Shown: positions 45,716 to 54,937, counted from the first letter of the stretch. The stretch is DNA of 64,000 nt from Rahnella variigena (GCF_003610915.1 NZ_NSDJ01000001.1:2542001-2606000); one strand, 5' to 3'. A program made the numbers and translations. The notes: generated from the sequence alone by a model not told the origin.

Positions 45716-46093
45716 CTTAGGCCTTCCTTTTAATCTGTTAAAGCAAGTCCCCTAAAAAACCGGGGGCGATGAAAACATTGAGTAATGCTATGGAGATAAT
45801 TTCTACGCAATGTCTTCACAGGGATTAAGCCTAGAGCACTGGCGGCGGAATTTGACTAGGAATAATCTCCTATGTGAAATATTATGCATAACTCATTGTT
45901 TTTAAATTAAATTAAGAGTTAATAAAATCTGATCTATTAATTTCACGTATAAAAAATAATCGCTTACTCAGGCGGGGGATTATTTATGCGTCAGATCTGC
46001 GTCAAAAGGTAAATTAATATGACGGAGTAACAGTCGCTATGCGGAAATACCTGCCTGCGATGTTTCAGAGTAATCGCGGTGGCAGGAGGTTTT
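45716..46093. other. AT-rich divergent control region of the microcin-like locus
   Basis: 378 bases, notably AT-rich at 45880-45960. It contains TAGGA-N6-TCCTA (45856-45871) and AAATAATC/GATTATTT (around 45954-45986). ORFs of about 28-31 codons exist on each strand but lack ribosome binding sites. No immunity gene is recognisable. It must hold both promoters. Confidence 0.55.
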
Positions 46094-46165
46094 ATGGCTG
46101 CTATCTTTCAAAGATTCTGTTTTTACAGCCAGTTTTTCCGGAACAAAAAATATGCTCTTTCGTAA
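46094..46165 (+). CDS. Putative 23-codon leader ORF overlapping the adaptor gene
   Basis: An ATG at 46094 follows a perfect AGGAGG ribosome binding site (46084-46089) with ideal spacing. It opens a 23-codon frame starting MAAIFQRFCFYSQFF, aromatic and basic, ending KKYALS. Its stop (46163-46165) lies 14 bases inside the adaptor gene, whose own ATG at 46152 has almost no ribosome binding site. Translational coupling of the adaptor to this leader is the simplest reading. It may instead be a real small protein. Confidence 0.5.
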   Translation: MAAIFQRFCFYSQFFRNKKYALS

Positions 46166-47438
46166 AGAGGTCAATGAACATCAGCAAAACCACTGGACGG
46201 GTAAGGCGTTATTACTCGCCGGCTGGCCCATATGGATTGTGACGTCACTGACCGCTGTTTTTATTATTTCTTTACTGATATTCCTAATCTTCACCAATTA
46301 CACCCGGCGTATTAATGTCAGCGGTGAAATTATCACCCAGCCACACAGTATTAATTTGTTCAGCCCGGAACAGGGCGTGATCACCAAACTGTATGTCGAT
46401 ACCGGCAAACCGGTCAAAAAAGGCCAGCCGCTGTATGAAATTGACGTCAGCCGTGTGACGCAGGCGGGTAACGTCAGCACTACCACGCTTGCCGCCATCA
46501 AAAAACAACGAGAGCAAATTGATTCGATCGTTGCTCAGCTTGAGCACAATAAGCAGGAGACGCTGCAAAACCTGCAACAGCAGTTAGAGCAATATGAGAA
46601 AGCGCATCAGGTTTCGCAAAGCATGGTGGCTTCCGCTCAGGAAGGGCTGGATGCCATGAAGAAAAGTATGCAGAACTACGGCGCTTATCAGAAGAAAGGT
46701 CTCATCAATACCGACCAGCTGAACAATCAGCGTTACCTGTTTTATCAGCAGCAGACGTCGTTTCAGAGTCTGAACACTCAGGCGATTCAGGAAGCGCTGC
46801 AAATCACCAATCTGCGCAGCGAACTGGTGACCCGCGCCGCCGAGTTTGATAATCAGATTTCGCAGTACGGCTACCAGCGTAACGACCTCGAGCGTCAGCT
46901 GGCTCAGGCCGATGCCAAAGGTTCCTTGCTGATCACCGCACCGACCTCCGGAAAAATTTCCTCGCTGAGCGTCACGCCCGGACAGATGGTCAACGCCGGA
47001 GACAGCCTCGCGCAACTGGTGCCTGCCAGTAATTCCCCGTTCTTCCTAGTCGCCTGGCTGCCTAACGAAAGCGTGCCTTACGTGAAAGCCGGTGAGCACA
47101 TTAATATTCGCTACGAAGCCTATCCGTTTGAAAAATATGGCCAGTTCCCCGGCAAGGTGGAATCGATTTCCTCTGCACCCGTTTCTGAACAGGAGCTGAA
47201 TTCCTACGCCAGCGCGCCGCGAACGGCCAACGGCACGGTCAGCGGGCCGTATTACAAAGTGATTGTTTCACTGGATAAAAAAGCGATGGACTGGCACGGC
47301 GAGACGCTGAATTTATCCAGCGGTATGAAAGCTGAATCAACATTATTCCTGGAGAAAAGGCCGCTGTATCAGTGGATGTTGTCTCCGTATTACAGCATGA
47401 AGAAAAGCGTGGTGGGGCCAATTAATGAATCTCGATAA
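46152..47438 (+). CDS. CvaA-like microcin export adaptor (HlyD family)
   Basis: A 428-residue membrane fusion protein for a type I bacteriocin exporter. After a cytosolic N-terminus (LFRKEVNEHQQNHWTGKALL) comes one transmembrane helix at about 27-50. A lipoyl half-motif (GVITKLYVDTGKPVKKGQPL) is followed by a long coiled-coil hairpin (about 110-260), the second lipoyl half (LITAPTSGKI) and a C-terminal barrel. The end LFLEKRPLYQWMLSPYYSMKKS closely resembles E. coli CvaA. It should connect the exporter to TolC, encoded elsewhere. It overlaps the exporter gene by 14 bases. Confidence 0.92.
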   Translation: MLFRKEVNEHQQNHWTGKALLLAGWPIWIVTSLTAVFIISLLIFLIFTNYTRRINVSGEIITQPHSINLFSPEQGVITKLYVDTGKPVKKGQPLYEIDVSRVTQAGNVSTTTLAAIKKQREQIDSIVAQLEHNKQETLQNLQQQLEQYEKAHQVSQSMVASAQEGLDAMKKSMQNYGAYQKKGLINTDQLNNQRYLFYQQQTSFQSLNTQAIQEALQITNLRSELVTRAAEFDNQISQYGYQRNDLERQLAQADAKGSLLITAPTSGKISSLSVTPGQMVNAGDSLAQLVPASNSPFFLVAWLPNESVPYVKAGEHINIRYEAYPFEKYGQFPGKVESISSAPVSEQELNSYASAPRTANGTVSGPYYKVIVSLDKKAMDWHGETLNLSSGMKAESTLFLEKRPLYQWMLSPYYSMKKSVVGPINESR

Positions 47439-49524
47439 CGTACGGGAGCTGGCTGACCGCCTGCACTTTAGCTGGCGCCACCGGGTGCCGCAGATTATTC
47501 AAACCGAAGCTGCCGAATGCGGGCTGGCCAGTCTGGCGATGGTCTTTGGCTATCACGGTAAACACGTCGATTTGCAGAGTCTGCGCCAGCATTACGGCAT
47601 TTCCTCGCGCGGTGCGACGCTGCGCACGCTGATGGATATCGCCGCAGCGAATGAGATGAAATCCCGCGCCCTCAAGCTGGATATTGATGAGCTGAACGCG
47701 CTGAAAACGCCGTGCATTTTGCACTGGGATCTCAACCATTTCGTGGTACTGGTCGGCGTTAAGCAGGGCAAAGTGATTATTCACGATCCGGCTTTCGGGC
47801 GTCGCTCGCTGGGTATGCGCGAAGTCTCAGAGCATTTCACCGGCGTGGCGCTCGAGCTGTGGCCGGACAATGGTTTTACCTCTGAAAAGCCGCGTGTGCG
47901 GCTCAATCTGCGCAAAATGATGGGCAATGTCAGCGGGCTGATCCCGGCGCTCACCAAAATCTTCTGCCTGTCGCTGATGATCGAATCGGTCAACCTGCTG
48001 CTGCCGGTGGGGATGCAACTGGTGATGGACCACGTGATCCCGGCGAAAGACCCCGATTTACTGACCCTGATTTGCCTCGGTTTGCTGTTCTTCATTATTT
48101 TCCGTACCGGCGTCAGTATGCTGCGCGCCTGGACGTCGCTGGTGATGAGTACGCTGATTGACGTGCAGTGGAAAGCGCGTCTGTTTGATCATCTGATGAA
48201 ACTGCCGCTCGATTACTTTGAGAAACGCAAACTCGGTGACATCCAGTCGCGGTTTACCTCGCTTGATACACTGCGTACCACGCTGACCACCAACGTCGTC
48301 AACAGTATTATCGACGGCATTATGTCGGTCGGATTGATCGTGATGATGGTGCTGTACGGCGGCTGGCTGATCTGGGTCATCCTTGGTTTTACAGCGATTT
48401 ACGTGGTGTTCCGTCTGACCACATACAACGCCTATCGTCAGGTTTCGGAGGAACAAATCGTCAAAGGTGCCCGTGCCGGTTCGCACTTTATGGAAACGCT
48501 GTACGGCATCAGCACGCTGAAAGCACTCGGTTTATCGAAAGCACGCGCCAATTTTTGGCTGAATCTGAACATTGATAACGCCAATGCGACAGTGCGTAAA
48601 ACCAAGTTTGAAATGATGTTTACCGGCGGTAACACACTGATTGCCACACTCGATCAGGTGGCGCTGCTGTGGCTCGGCGCGACGCAGGTCATCGACGGCC
48701 ATATGACGCTCGGGATGTTCGTGGCGTTCAATACCTATCGCGGGCAGTTTTCCGAACGTGCGGCCAATCTGCTGAATATGGTGTTGCAACTGCGGATGCT
48801 TTCCCTGCACCGCGACCGTATCGCGGATATCGCGCTGACCGACACCGAAAAATCGCTGCCGGAGCGTGAATTGCTGCGGGCGGGCGAAGCGGCGTCGCTG
48901 GATGTCCGGGATCTGGTGTTTCAGTACGACAGCCTTTCCGCGCCGCTGATCAACGGCCTGAATCTCTCGGTCGCGGCAGGGGAAAGTGTGGCAATCACCG
49001 GACCTTCAGGGCAGGGCAAAACCACCCTGATGAAAATCATGACCGGTCTGCTGACGCCAACTGAAGGCCGCATTCTGATCAACGGCATGGACATCACCAC
49101 CGCCGGGCTGAACAATTACCGCAGCTGCATCGCCTGTGTGTTACAGGATGATACGTTGTTCGCCGGTTCCATCGGCGAGAACATCGCCAGCTTTGATGAA
49201 CAGAAAGACGAAGCGCGGATTATCGACTGCGCCCGCCGTTGTAACATTCACGACGACATCGAACGTATGCCGATGGGTTACGAAACGCTGATCAGCGAAC
49301 TGGGCGGCAGTTTGTCCGGCGGGCAGAAACAGCGGTTGCTGATTGCGCGTGCGCTGTACCGTCGTCCGGCAATTCTGTTCCTCGATGAGGCCACAAGCCA
49401 TCTGGATCTGGACAACGAAATGCGCATCAATCAGGCGATCAGCGAACTGGATATAACGCGGATATTCATCGCCCACCGTCCGTCTACGATTGCCTCAGCA
49501 GATCGCGAGATCAAGCTCGGTTAA
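47425..49524 (+). CDS. CvaB-like C39 peptidase/ABC microcin exporter
   Basis: A 699-residue bifunctional protein that cleaves double-glycine leaders and exports the peptide. The N-terminal C39 protease domain has the full catalytic set: Gln26 and Cys32 in QTEAAECGL, His105 in WDLNHFVVL and Asp121 in IHDPAFG. The membrane domain (about 155-440) has around six helices. The nucleotide-binding domain has Walker A GPSGQGKTT, signature LSGGQKQRL and Walker B AILFLDEATSHLD. It is highly similar to E. coli CvaB in order and motifs. Its substrate is most likely the 63-residue precursor encoded divergently. Confidence 0.94.
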   Translation: MNLDNVRELADRLHFSWRHRVPQIIQTEAAECGLASLAMVFGYHGKHVDLQSLRQHYGISSRGATLRTLMDIAAANEMKSRALKLDIDELNALKTPCILHWDLNHFVVLVGVKQGKVIIHDPAFGRRSLGMREVSEHFTGVALELWPDNGFTSEKPRVRLNLRKMMGNVSGLIPALTKIFCLSLMIESVNLLLPVGMQLVMDHVIPAKDPDLLTLICLGLLFFIIFRTGVSMLRAWTSLVMSTLIDVQWKARLFDHLMKLPLDYFEKRKLGDIQSRFTSLDTLRTTLTTNVVNSIIDGIMSVGLIVMMVLYGGWLIWVILGFTAIYVVFRLTTYNAYRQVSEEQIVKGARAGSHFMETLYGISTLKALGLSKARANFWLNLNIDNANATVRKTKFEMMFTGGNTLIATLDQVALLWLGATQVIDGHMTLGMFVAFNTYRGQFSERAANLLNMVLQLRMLSLHRDRIADIALTDTEKSLPERELLRAGEAASLDVRDLVFQYDSLSAPLINGLNLSVAAGESVAITGPSGQGKTTLMKIMTGLLTPTEGRILINGMDITTAGLNNYRSCIACVLQDDTLFAGSIGENIASFDEQKDEARIIDCARRCNIHDDIERMPMGYETLISELGGSLSGGQKQRLLIARALYRRPAILFLDEATSHLDLDNEMRINQAISELDITRIFIAHRPSTIASADREIKLG

Positions 49525-49536
49525 ATCCTTCCTTCA

Positions 49537-49566
49537 GGCGATCCCTGTTCCGGGATCGTCTTTCCA
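49537..49566 (+). terminator. Terminator after the microcin-type exporter
   Basis: CGATCCC (49539-49545) / GGGATCG (49552-49558), extended by a G-U and a G-C pair, followed by TCTTTCC. A weak T-run, but well placed 12 bases after the stop. Confidence 0.7.
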
Positions 49567-49740
49567 AAAATGCGGCCTCTGTTACATCTCCTCACGGAAA
49601 GTTCATCATTTGTTTAAAAGTTATTATAAAATGCTGCCTCCATCGTCTGACGGCGCTGCCATGCCTCCTGCCGTCTGAACTGTCTGCACTCCTGTTTCTT
49701 AAAAAATTTCAGTGCAACAGACTAATTTTTAGGAGTTTTC

Positions 49741-50715
49741 ATGTCGAATCAGTTCCCGAGCTCACGCCTTCGCCGCCTGAGACAGTCCGAATCCCTGCGC
49801 ACTCTTTTTCAGGAAACTGAATTTAGCGTCAACGATCTGGTACTGCCGATTTTCGTAGAAGAAGAGACCTCTGAATACGTACCGATCGAAGCTATGCCCG
49901 GCGTGCTGCGCATTCCCGAATCCCGCCTGGCGTTTGAAATCGAACGTTATGCCCGCGCCGGTATCCGCTCGGTCATGACTTTTGGTATTTCGCATCATAT
50001 GGATGCCACTGGCAGCGACACCTGGAACGAAAACGGTCTGGTCGCGCGTATGGCACGTATCTGTAAAGACACCGTGCCTGAAATGATCGTCATGTCCGAC
50101 ACCTGTTTCTGTGAATACACCTCGCACGGCCATTGCGGCGTGCTGCATGACCACGGTGTGGACAACGACGCGACGCTGATTAACCTCGGCAAACAGGCCG
50201 TAGTTGCCGCTGCCGCAGGTGCAGATTTCATTGCGCCATCCGCTGCACAGGACGGTCAGGTACAGGCCATTCGCAGCGCGCTGGACGAAGCCGGTTTCAT
50301 CGACACCTCGATCATGGCGTATTCCACCAAGTTTGCGTCTTCAATGTACGGGCCATTCCGTGAAGCGGGCGGCAGCGTACTGAAAGGCAACCGCAAGCAA
50401 TATCAGATGAACCCGATGAACCGCCGCGAAGCCGTGCGCGAATCACTGATGGATGAGCACGAAGGCGCCGATGCACTGATGGTGAAACCGGCTGGCGCGT
50501 ATCTGGATGTGATCCGCGATATCCGTGAAGCCTCCCGTTTGCCACTGGCGGCGTATCAGGTCAGCGGCGAATACGCGATGATCAAGTTCGCGGCACAAGC
50601 CGGTGCCATTGATGAGCGCGCCGTGGTGCGTGAAAGCCTGGGCGCGATCAAACGTGCGGGTGCAGATATTATCCTGACCTATTTCGCCATGGATATTGCT
50701 GAAAACGGGCTGTAA
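49741..50715 (+). CDS. hemB: Delta-aminolevulinic acid dehydratase (porphobilinogen synthase)
   Basis: A 324-residue enzyme condensing two 5-aminolevulinate molecules into porphobilinogen in haem synthesis. The Zn-binding cysteine cluster is [12 protein letters not shown]. The two active-site lysines lie in AYSTKFASS and [11 protein letters not shown]. The length equals E. coli HemB. TAGGAG precedes the ATG at 49741. It is monocistronic with a strong terminator. Confidence 0.98.
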   Translation: MSNQFPSSRLRRLRQSESLRTLFQETEFSVNDLVLPIFVEEETSEYVPIEAMPGVLRIPESRLAFEIERYARAGIRSVMTFGISHHMDATGSDTWNENGLVARMARICKDTVPEMIVMSDTCFCEYTSHGHCGVLHDHGVDNDATLINLGKQAVVAAAAGADFIAPSAAQDGQVQAIRSALDEAGFIDTSIMAYSTKFASSMYGPFREAGGSVLKGNRKQYQMNPMNRREAVRESLMDEHEGADALMVKPAGAYLDVIRDIREASRLPLAAYQVSGEYAMIKFAAQAGAIDERAVVRESLGAIKRAGADIILTYFAMDIAENGL

Positions 50716-50786
50716 TCCCCCTCATCCTTCAAAGCACCTTGCTGCGACTCAAATGATTTTGGGTTTGAGAACGGTGTTCAAAACAT

Positions 50787-50815
50787 AAGAAACCGGGCCT
50801 TCGCCCGGTTTTTCT
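50787..50815 (+). terminator. Terminator after hemB
   Basis: AAACCGGGC / GCCCGGTTT with a CTTC loop, followed by TTTCTTT. Confidence 0.92.
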
Positions 50816-51031
50816 TTATGTCCACGCTGCTGAACCTGATGTTGCGCGCTATATGCGCAGACCACATCTTCATTATTTAATAACAGCAGCACATTAAAAT
50901 AATACTTTCTTAAAGTGAATCACTTCACCATTAATACGCAAGGTTTAAGCAAATAAGTTTTCATACAAAGAATAAGGTTTTATTGCTGTTAAATTACCGA
51001 CTTATGTAACTTAAGAAAATGAGTTTTTCAT

Positions 51032-51058
51032 TAATTAATTTTTATAGCCTGCCGATAC
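51032..51058 (+). promoter_or_regulatory. Candidate FliA (sigma-28) promoter of the chemoreceptor
   Basis: GCCGATAC (51051-51058) matches the sigma-28 -10 element GCCGATAA at 7 of 8 bases. TAATTAAT, 11 bases upstream, matches the -35 TAAAGTTT at 4 of 8. It lies 54 bases before the gene. Confidence 0.5.
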
Positions 51059-51111
51059 TCCATGTGCTTCACATACAACTGTTTTTATAAAAATAATGGA
51101 GAGCCATAAAA

Positions 51112-52935
51112 ATGTTTATGAAATATTTTGAAAATCTAAAAGTCGGGAAAAAATTAGCATTTGGTTTCGGACTTATCTTATTGCTAAGTATTGCGGTTAC
51201 TTTATGCGGTATTAAAAATCTGAATGATATTTCCATCCGGGCAGACAAAATAAGCCAGCTAAAAGTAATAACTGACCAGTTTGCTATGGCAAAAGCGGAA
51301 AGACTGGAATACGTGAAAACGCATGATGAAAAATACATCGCGATGAATGAGATGAACTTGCAGCAGGTTGATAAGAAAATTGAAAGTCTCAGATCGCTTC
51401 AATGGGACACAGAGCACCTGAAGATGCTTAATGAAATGTCAGAAGTCATGAAGGCGTATCGTGATAAACGTGCTCAAACTGTCCGCGAGACACAGCAACG
51501 TGATCTTGTTGTGAGTCGTTTTGTGCTGACCCGTGAAGAATCTACAATCAAAAGCTTGGCGCAGTCCTATGCACAAGATCCGACACGCGCTGTCACTGCG
51601 ACAGCATTAGCTGATATCGTCCGTCACATCGACGGTGTGGCGACGCGTGTGAAACTTCTCCAGTTTGAGAATACTGATGAGTCACTTAACGCTTTAACAG
51701 GCTTTATGGTTGAATCGATTCAGCAAATGAATGCCGTCAAATCCCAGCTAAATCCGCCGGATGTCAGCGCGCTTGAAGAAGTTGAGCGCTCGGTCTCGGC
51801 TAAAAAGGAGAGTGCCAGTGATTACCTGCGTTCCTATATTGCTGAGCAGGAAGCGACTCAGTTGCTTGCAAAAGCAGGCGGCAAGCTGACGACCCTGAGT
51901 GACAATATCTTTGAATCGGAACTGAGCGCGGCTCATGACGATATCAGAAAGGCAGTAATATGGATGACTTCACTTTTGGGTGCCGCCGTCTTGTTAAGTA
52001 TTGGCATTGCGCTGATCATTTCCCGCCAGATTGTGAAGCCTCTGGCTGACACGCTTGAGGTTGCGCGACAGATAGCACGCGGTGATTTAAGAGCTCATCT
52101 CAATACCACGCGTCGTGATGAACTGGGCGAACTAATGCAAGCCGTCGATGAGATGAACACCGATCTTCGCCGTATCATCGGTGATATTCGTGCCGGCGTG
52201 ACGCAGGTGAGCCATGCCTCCGCAGAAATTGCGGCAGGAAATAATGATTTATCCGCACGTACTGAGGAACAGGCTGCTGCGCTTGAAGAAACAGCGGCCA
52301 GCATGGAGCAGTTAACGGCAACGGTTAAACAGAACGTGGACAATATTCATCACACCAGCCAACTGGCAGGCAGTACTTCGGAAACGGCGAACAAAGGCGG
52401 GCAACTGGTCTCTCATGTGGTGAAAACGATGAATGAAATCACGGCGAGCTCAGCAAAAATTGCTGACATTACAACGGTAATTAACAGCATCGCTTTTCAG
52501 ACCAATATTCTGGCTCTCAATGCGGCCGTTGAAGCGGCGCGTGCAGGAGAACAGGGGCGGGGATTTGCTGTGGTGGCAAGTGAAGTGAGAAGTCTGGCGC
52601 AGCGCAGCGCTCAGGCTGCAAAAGAGATAGAAGGTTTAATTGGTGAATCGGTAGAGCGAATTAATGCAGGGTCAGAGCTGGTAGAACAGGCGGGAACCAC
52701 CATGCATGACATTGTGACTAAAGTGGCTAACGTTACCGAAATACTTAATGAAATTACTCAGGCATCGGATGAACAGAACAGGGGAATATCTCAGGTAGGG
52801 CAAGCCATAGTGGAAATGGACAGCGTGACTCAGCAAAACGCGGCCCTTGTGGAAGAGTCTTCTGCTGCTGCTAATGCGCTGCGGGATCAGGCACAAAATC
52901 TGGCTTCGTCTGTTTCGCGTTTTATTACTGAGTAA
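51112..52935 (+). CDS. Methyl-accepting chemotaxis protein
   Basis: A 607-residue transmembrane chemoreceptor. Helix 1 is at about 15-34 and helix 2 at about 281-304. The periplasmic sensor between them is about 245 residues and all-helical, longer than the Tar/Tsr four-helix bundle, so it may be a helical bimodular (HBM)-like domain. HAMP follows (about 305-358), then the signalling domain with the hairpin tip AFQTNILALNAAVEAARAGE. There is no C-terminal NWETF-type CheR/CheB tether. The ligand is unknown. GGAG precedes the ATG; a second ATG at 51118 is possible. Confidence 0.93.
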   Translation: MFMKYFENLKVGKKLAFGFGLILLLSIAVTLCGIKNLNDISIRADKISQLKVITDQFAMAKAERLEYVKTHDEKYIAMNEMNLQQVDKKIESLRSLQWDTEHLKMLNEMSEVMKAYRDKRAQTVRETQQRDLVVSRFVLTREESTIKSLAQSYAQDPTRAVTATALADIVRHIDGVATRVKLLQFENTDESLNALTGFMVESIQQMNAVKSQLNPPDVSALEEVERSVSAKKESASDYLRSYIAEQEATQLLAKAGGKLTTLSDNIFESELSAAHDDIRKAVIWMTSLLGAAVLLSIGIALIISRQIVKPLADTLEVARQIARGDLRAHLNTTRRDELGELMQAVDEMNTDLRRIIGDIRAGVTQVSHASAEIAAGNNDLSARTEEQAAALEETAASMEQLTATVKQNVDNIHHTSQLAGSTSETANKGGQLVSHVVKTMNEITASSAKIADITTVINSIAFQTNILALNAAVEAARAGEQGRGFAVVASEVRSLAQRSAQAAKEIEGLIGESVERINAGSELVEQAGTTMHDIVTKVANVTEILNEITQASDEQNRGISQVGQAIVEMDSVTQQNAALVEESSAAANALRDQAQNLASSVSRFITE

Positions 52936-53001
52936 TTTTATCCTCAAAACAGTCGTGTTATTACGGGCCGTTCAGGTACCCATAGCATGACTGTTTTATT
53001 C

Positions 53002-53033
53002 AGCCCGCCGTGTAATTCATCGGTCGGGCTTTC
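53002..53033. terminator. Putative terminator between the chemoreceptor and the lipoprotein gene
   Basis: AGCCCGCCG pairs with CGG-T-CGGGCT (one bulge), followed by TTTC. It is moderate in strength. Confidence 0.5.
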
Positions 53034-53061
53034 AGATAAATGCAATTGCTGTCCGTCACGC

Positions 53062-53277
53062 CTACTTCTTCACAATGCCCGCAATATCATTGGTGTTCAT
53101 CAGGTGATAATCGCCGTTCATGTCGGTGTAGCTGGTCATGCCGGTATCGCGGTCACGCTCAGGTTCGCCGTGGGCGAAAAGCTGATCGCCGGCTTTGGTG
53201 TTGATCACATAATCACTGGCACAGCCCGATAATCCCATGGCCAGCACAATTGCCGTCAGGCAGGATAATTTCTTCAT
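53062..53277 (-). CDS. YgdI/YgdR-type small lipoprotein (DUF903)
   Basis: A 71-residue lipoprotein. Residues 1-18 form a signal peptide ending in lipobox LSGC; Ala at +2 allows outer-membrane sorting. The mature part SDYVINTKAGDQLFAHGEPE and the block DTGMTSYTDMNGDYHLMN match the SH3-like DUF903 domain of E. coli YgdI and YgdR. Function is unknown. It is transcribed leftwards from the region shared with livK. Two paralogues exist in E. coli, so I do not choose a symbol. Confidence 0.88.
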   Translation of the reverse strand: MKKLSCLTAIVLAMGLSGCASDYVINTKAGDQLFAHGEPERDRDTGMTSYTDMNGDYHLMNTNDIAGIVKK

Positions 53278-53732
53278 TGTTCAGTAGCTTCCCGTTGCAA
53301 TCATCTGCCCGCATTACAAAACAACCTGCCGAAAGAAGCAAAGAAAAAATATAACCACGGATTATCCCTGGGGAACTTAACGTTACATTTTGGTGCAGGG
53401 CGTTCCGGTATCGTTATTTTCCTATTCTTTTCAGCACCAGTGCGGTGCGATGTGATCCCGTCGTTGTTTCTGCGAGTTCCCCGCAACGCCTGACAGGCGC
53501 TATCTATACTCACATAACCGTAACATTCACAGACCTCGGGTAACACTGGCAGATATTTTGCTTAAGTTTCTTACCTTTGATGTTGTCCGCCAGCGGTGGA
53601 CAAACGGGATCTTCCCTCCATTGGCTTGTGCTTTAAATTTCAGATTTTCAGATTACGACTTTGCGTTGGTGTTTTTGCTGCATGCGTTGCCCATAACCCG
53701 TTTGCATAAACTCAGTCCTAAGGATCATGATG
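53278..53732. other. Intergenic region upstream of livK
   Basis: 455 bases without a supported gene. A hairpin GTCCGCC / GGTGGAC (53585-53601) lies in the presumed livK leader. Lrp control is usual for liv genes, but I see no site I would call. Confidence 0.5.
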
Positions 53733-54857
53733 ATGTCGATGAAATTTATGAAAAGTCCTCTCTCTCTTTTACTGGCAGGTTGTCTGGTCACGGCCTTCTC
53801 CGCGCGTGCGGATATTGTGATTGGCGTGGCCGGTCCGTTCACCGGTCCGAATGCCACTTATGGTGATCAGTACTGGCATGGCGCGACTCAGGCCGCCGAA
53901 GACATTAATGCCGCAGGCGGGATCAACGGCGAGAAAATCAAACTGGTTCAGGGCGATGATGCCTGCGAGCCAAAACAAGCGGTCGCGGTGGCTAACCGGC
54001 TGGTAGATCAGGATAAAGTGCAAGCAGTGGTCGGACATTTCTGCTCATCCTCTACCATGCCTGCGTCTGAGGTGTATAACGACGCCGGGATTATCGCCAT
54101 CACGCCGGGCTCAACTAACCCGCAGATCACTGAACGCGGCATGAGCGATATGTTCCGTATGTGTGGGCGCGATGACCAGCAGGGTCTGGTAGCCAGCGAT
54201 TACATCATCGACAAGCTGAAAGCCAAAAAAGTGGTCATCATTCACGACAAAGATACCTACGGACAGGGGCTGGCGGATGCCACCAAAGCAGCGCTTAACA
54301 AACGCGGCGTGAAAGAAGTGATGTATGAAGGTCTGTCGCGCGGCGAAAAAGACTTTAATGCGCTGGTTACCAAAATCAGTGCGCAGAAACCAGATGTGGT
54401 GTTCTTTGGCGGCTGCCATCCGGAAGCCGGTCCGTTAGTTCGCCAGATGCGTGAGCAGGGCGTTCAGGCGACGTTCTTCTCCGGTGACTGTATCGTCAAC
54501 GAAGAAATGGTCACCGCTGCCGGCGGTCCGCAATACACCAATGGCATTCTGATGACCTTCGGCAAAGACCCGCGTCTGATCCCGGACGGCAAAGCCGTCA
54601 TCGATAAATTCCGCGCTAATAAATTCGAGCCGGAAGGTTACACCCTCTATTCCTACGCCTCTGTACAGGCCATTGCCGCCGCCTTCAAAGCCACCGGCGG
54701 CAGCGATTCCGCCAAAGCCAGCGCGTGGCTTAAAGCCAACAGTGTCGATACCGTCATGGGCAAAAAAGCCTGGGACAGCAAAGGCGACCTGAAAGTCTCC
54801 GATTACGTGGTTTATAAGTGGGATGACAAAGGCAAATATCAGGAAGTTAAGGAATAA
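53733..54857 (+). CDS. livK: Branched-chain amino-acid binding protein
   Basis: A periplasmic leucine/isoleucine/valine-binding protein, about 374 residues. The signal peptide ends SARA and the mature protein begins DIVIGVAGPFTGPNATYGDQ. The disulfide-forming cysteines fall at DDACEP and VGHFC, as in LivJ and LivK. Four in-frame ATGs lie at 53727, 53730, 53733 and 53739; AGGA at 53721 is best spaced for 53733. E. coli has two binding proteins (LivJ and LivK); only one is present here, so livJ would be an equally valid name. It starts the livKHMGF operon. Confidence 0.93.
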   Translation: MSMKFMKSPLSLLLAGCLVTAFSARADIVIGVAGPFTGPNATYGDQYWHGATQAAEDINAAGGINGEKIKLVQGDDACEPKQAVAVANRLVDQDKVQAVVGHFCSSSTMPASEVYNDAGIIAITPGSTNPQITERGMSDMFRMCGRDDQQGLVASDYIIDKLKAKKVVIIHDKDTYGQGLADATKAALNKRGVKEVMYEGLSRGEKDFNALVTKISAQKPDVVFFGGCHPEAGPLVRQMREQGVQATFFSGDCIVNEEMVTAAGGPQYTNGILMTFGKDPRLIPDGKAVIDKFRANKFEPEGYTLYSYASVQAIAAAFKATGGSDSAKASAWLKANSVDTVMGKKAWDSKGDLKVSDYVVYKWDDKGKYQEVKE

Positions 54858-54890
54858 CTCATTTTGATTTGCCAGTTCTAATCTGTGTCA

Positions 54891-54916
54891 GACCGCGCCC
54901 TTAGCCAGGCGCGGTC
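54891..54916 (+). terminator. livK-livH intergenic attenuating hairpin
   Basis: Perfect 9-bp stem GACCGCGCC / GGCGCGGTC around an 8-base loop, without a T-run. It probably protects the abundant livK message and lowers read-through to livHMGF. Confidence 0.7.
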
Positions 54917-54937
54917 ACAAAAAGAGACTGCGTATTT

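Larger units (their letters stand above)
50716..51111. other. hemB-chemoreceptor intergenic region
   Basis: 396 bases: the hemB terminator at the left, then an AT-rich stretch (50870-51050), then a FliA-like promoter in front of the chemoreceptor gene. No ORF is supported. Confidence 0.55.

Noticed and set aside
45809..45904. 31-codon plus-strand ORF as a possible microcin immunity gene
   Set aside because: No ribosome binding site and no transmembrane helix; it cannot be supported.
46039..46242. 67-codon plus-strand ORF overlapping the start of the CvaA-like gene
   Set aside because: Overlaps the adaptor by 91 bases in another frame, has no ribosome binding site and no recognisable features. 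The nearby 46094 ORF with AGGAGG is the better candidate.
53301..53546. 81-codon minus-strand ORF in the livK upstream region
   Set aside because: No ribosome binding site, no family resemblance, composition typical of non-coding sequence.
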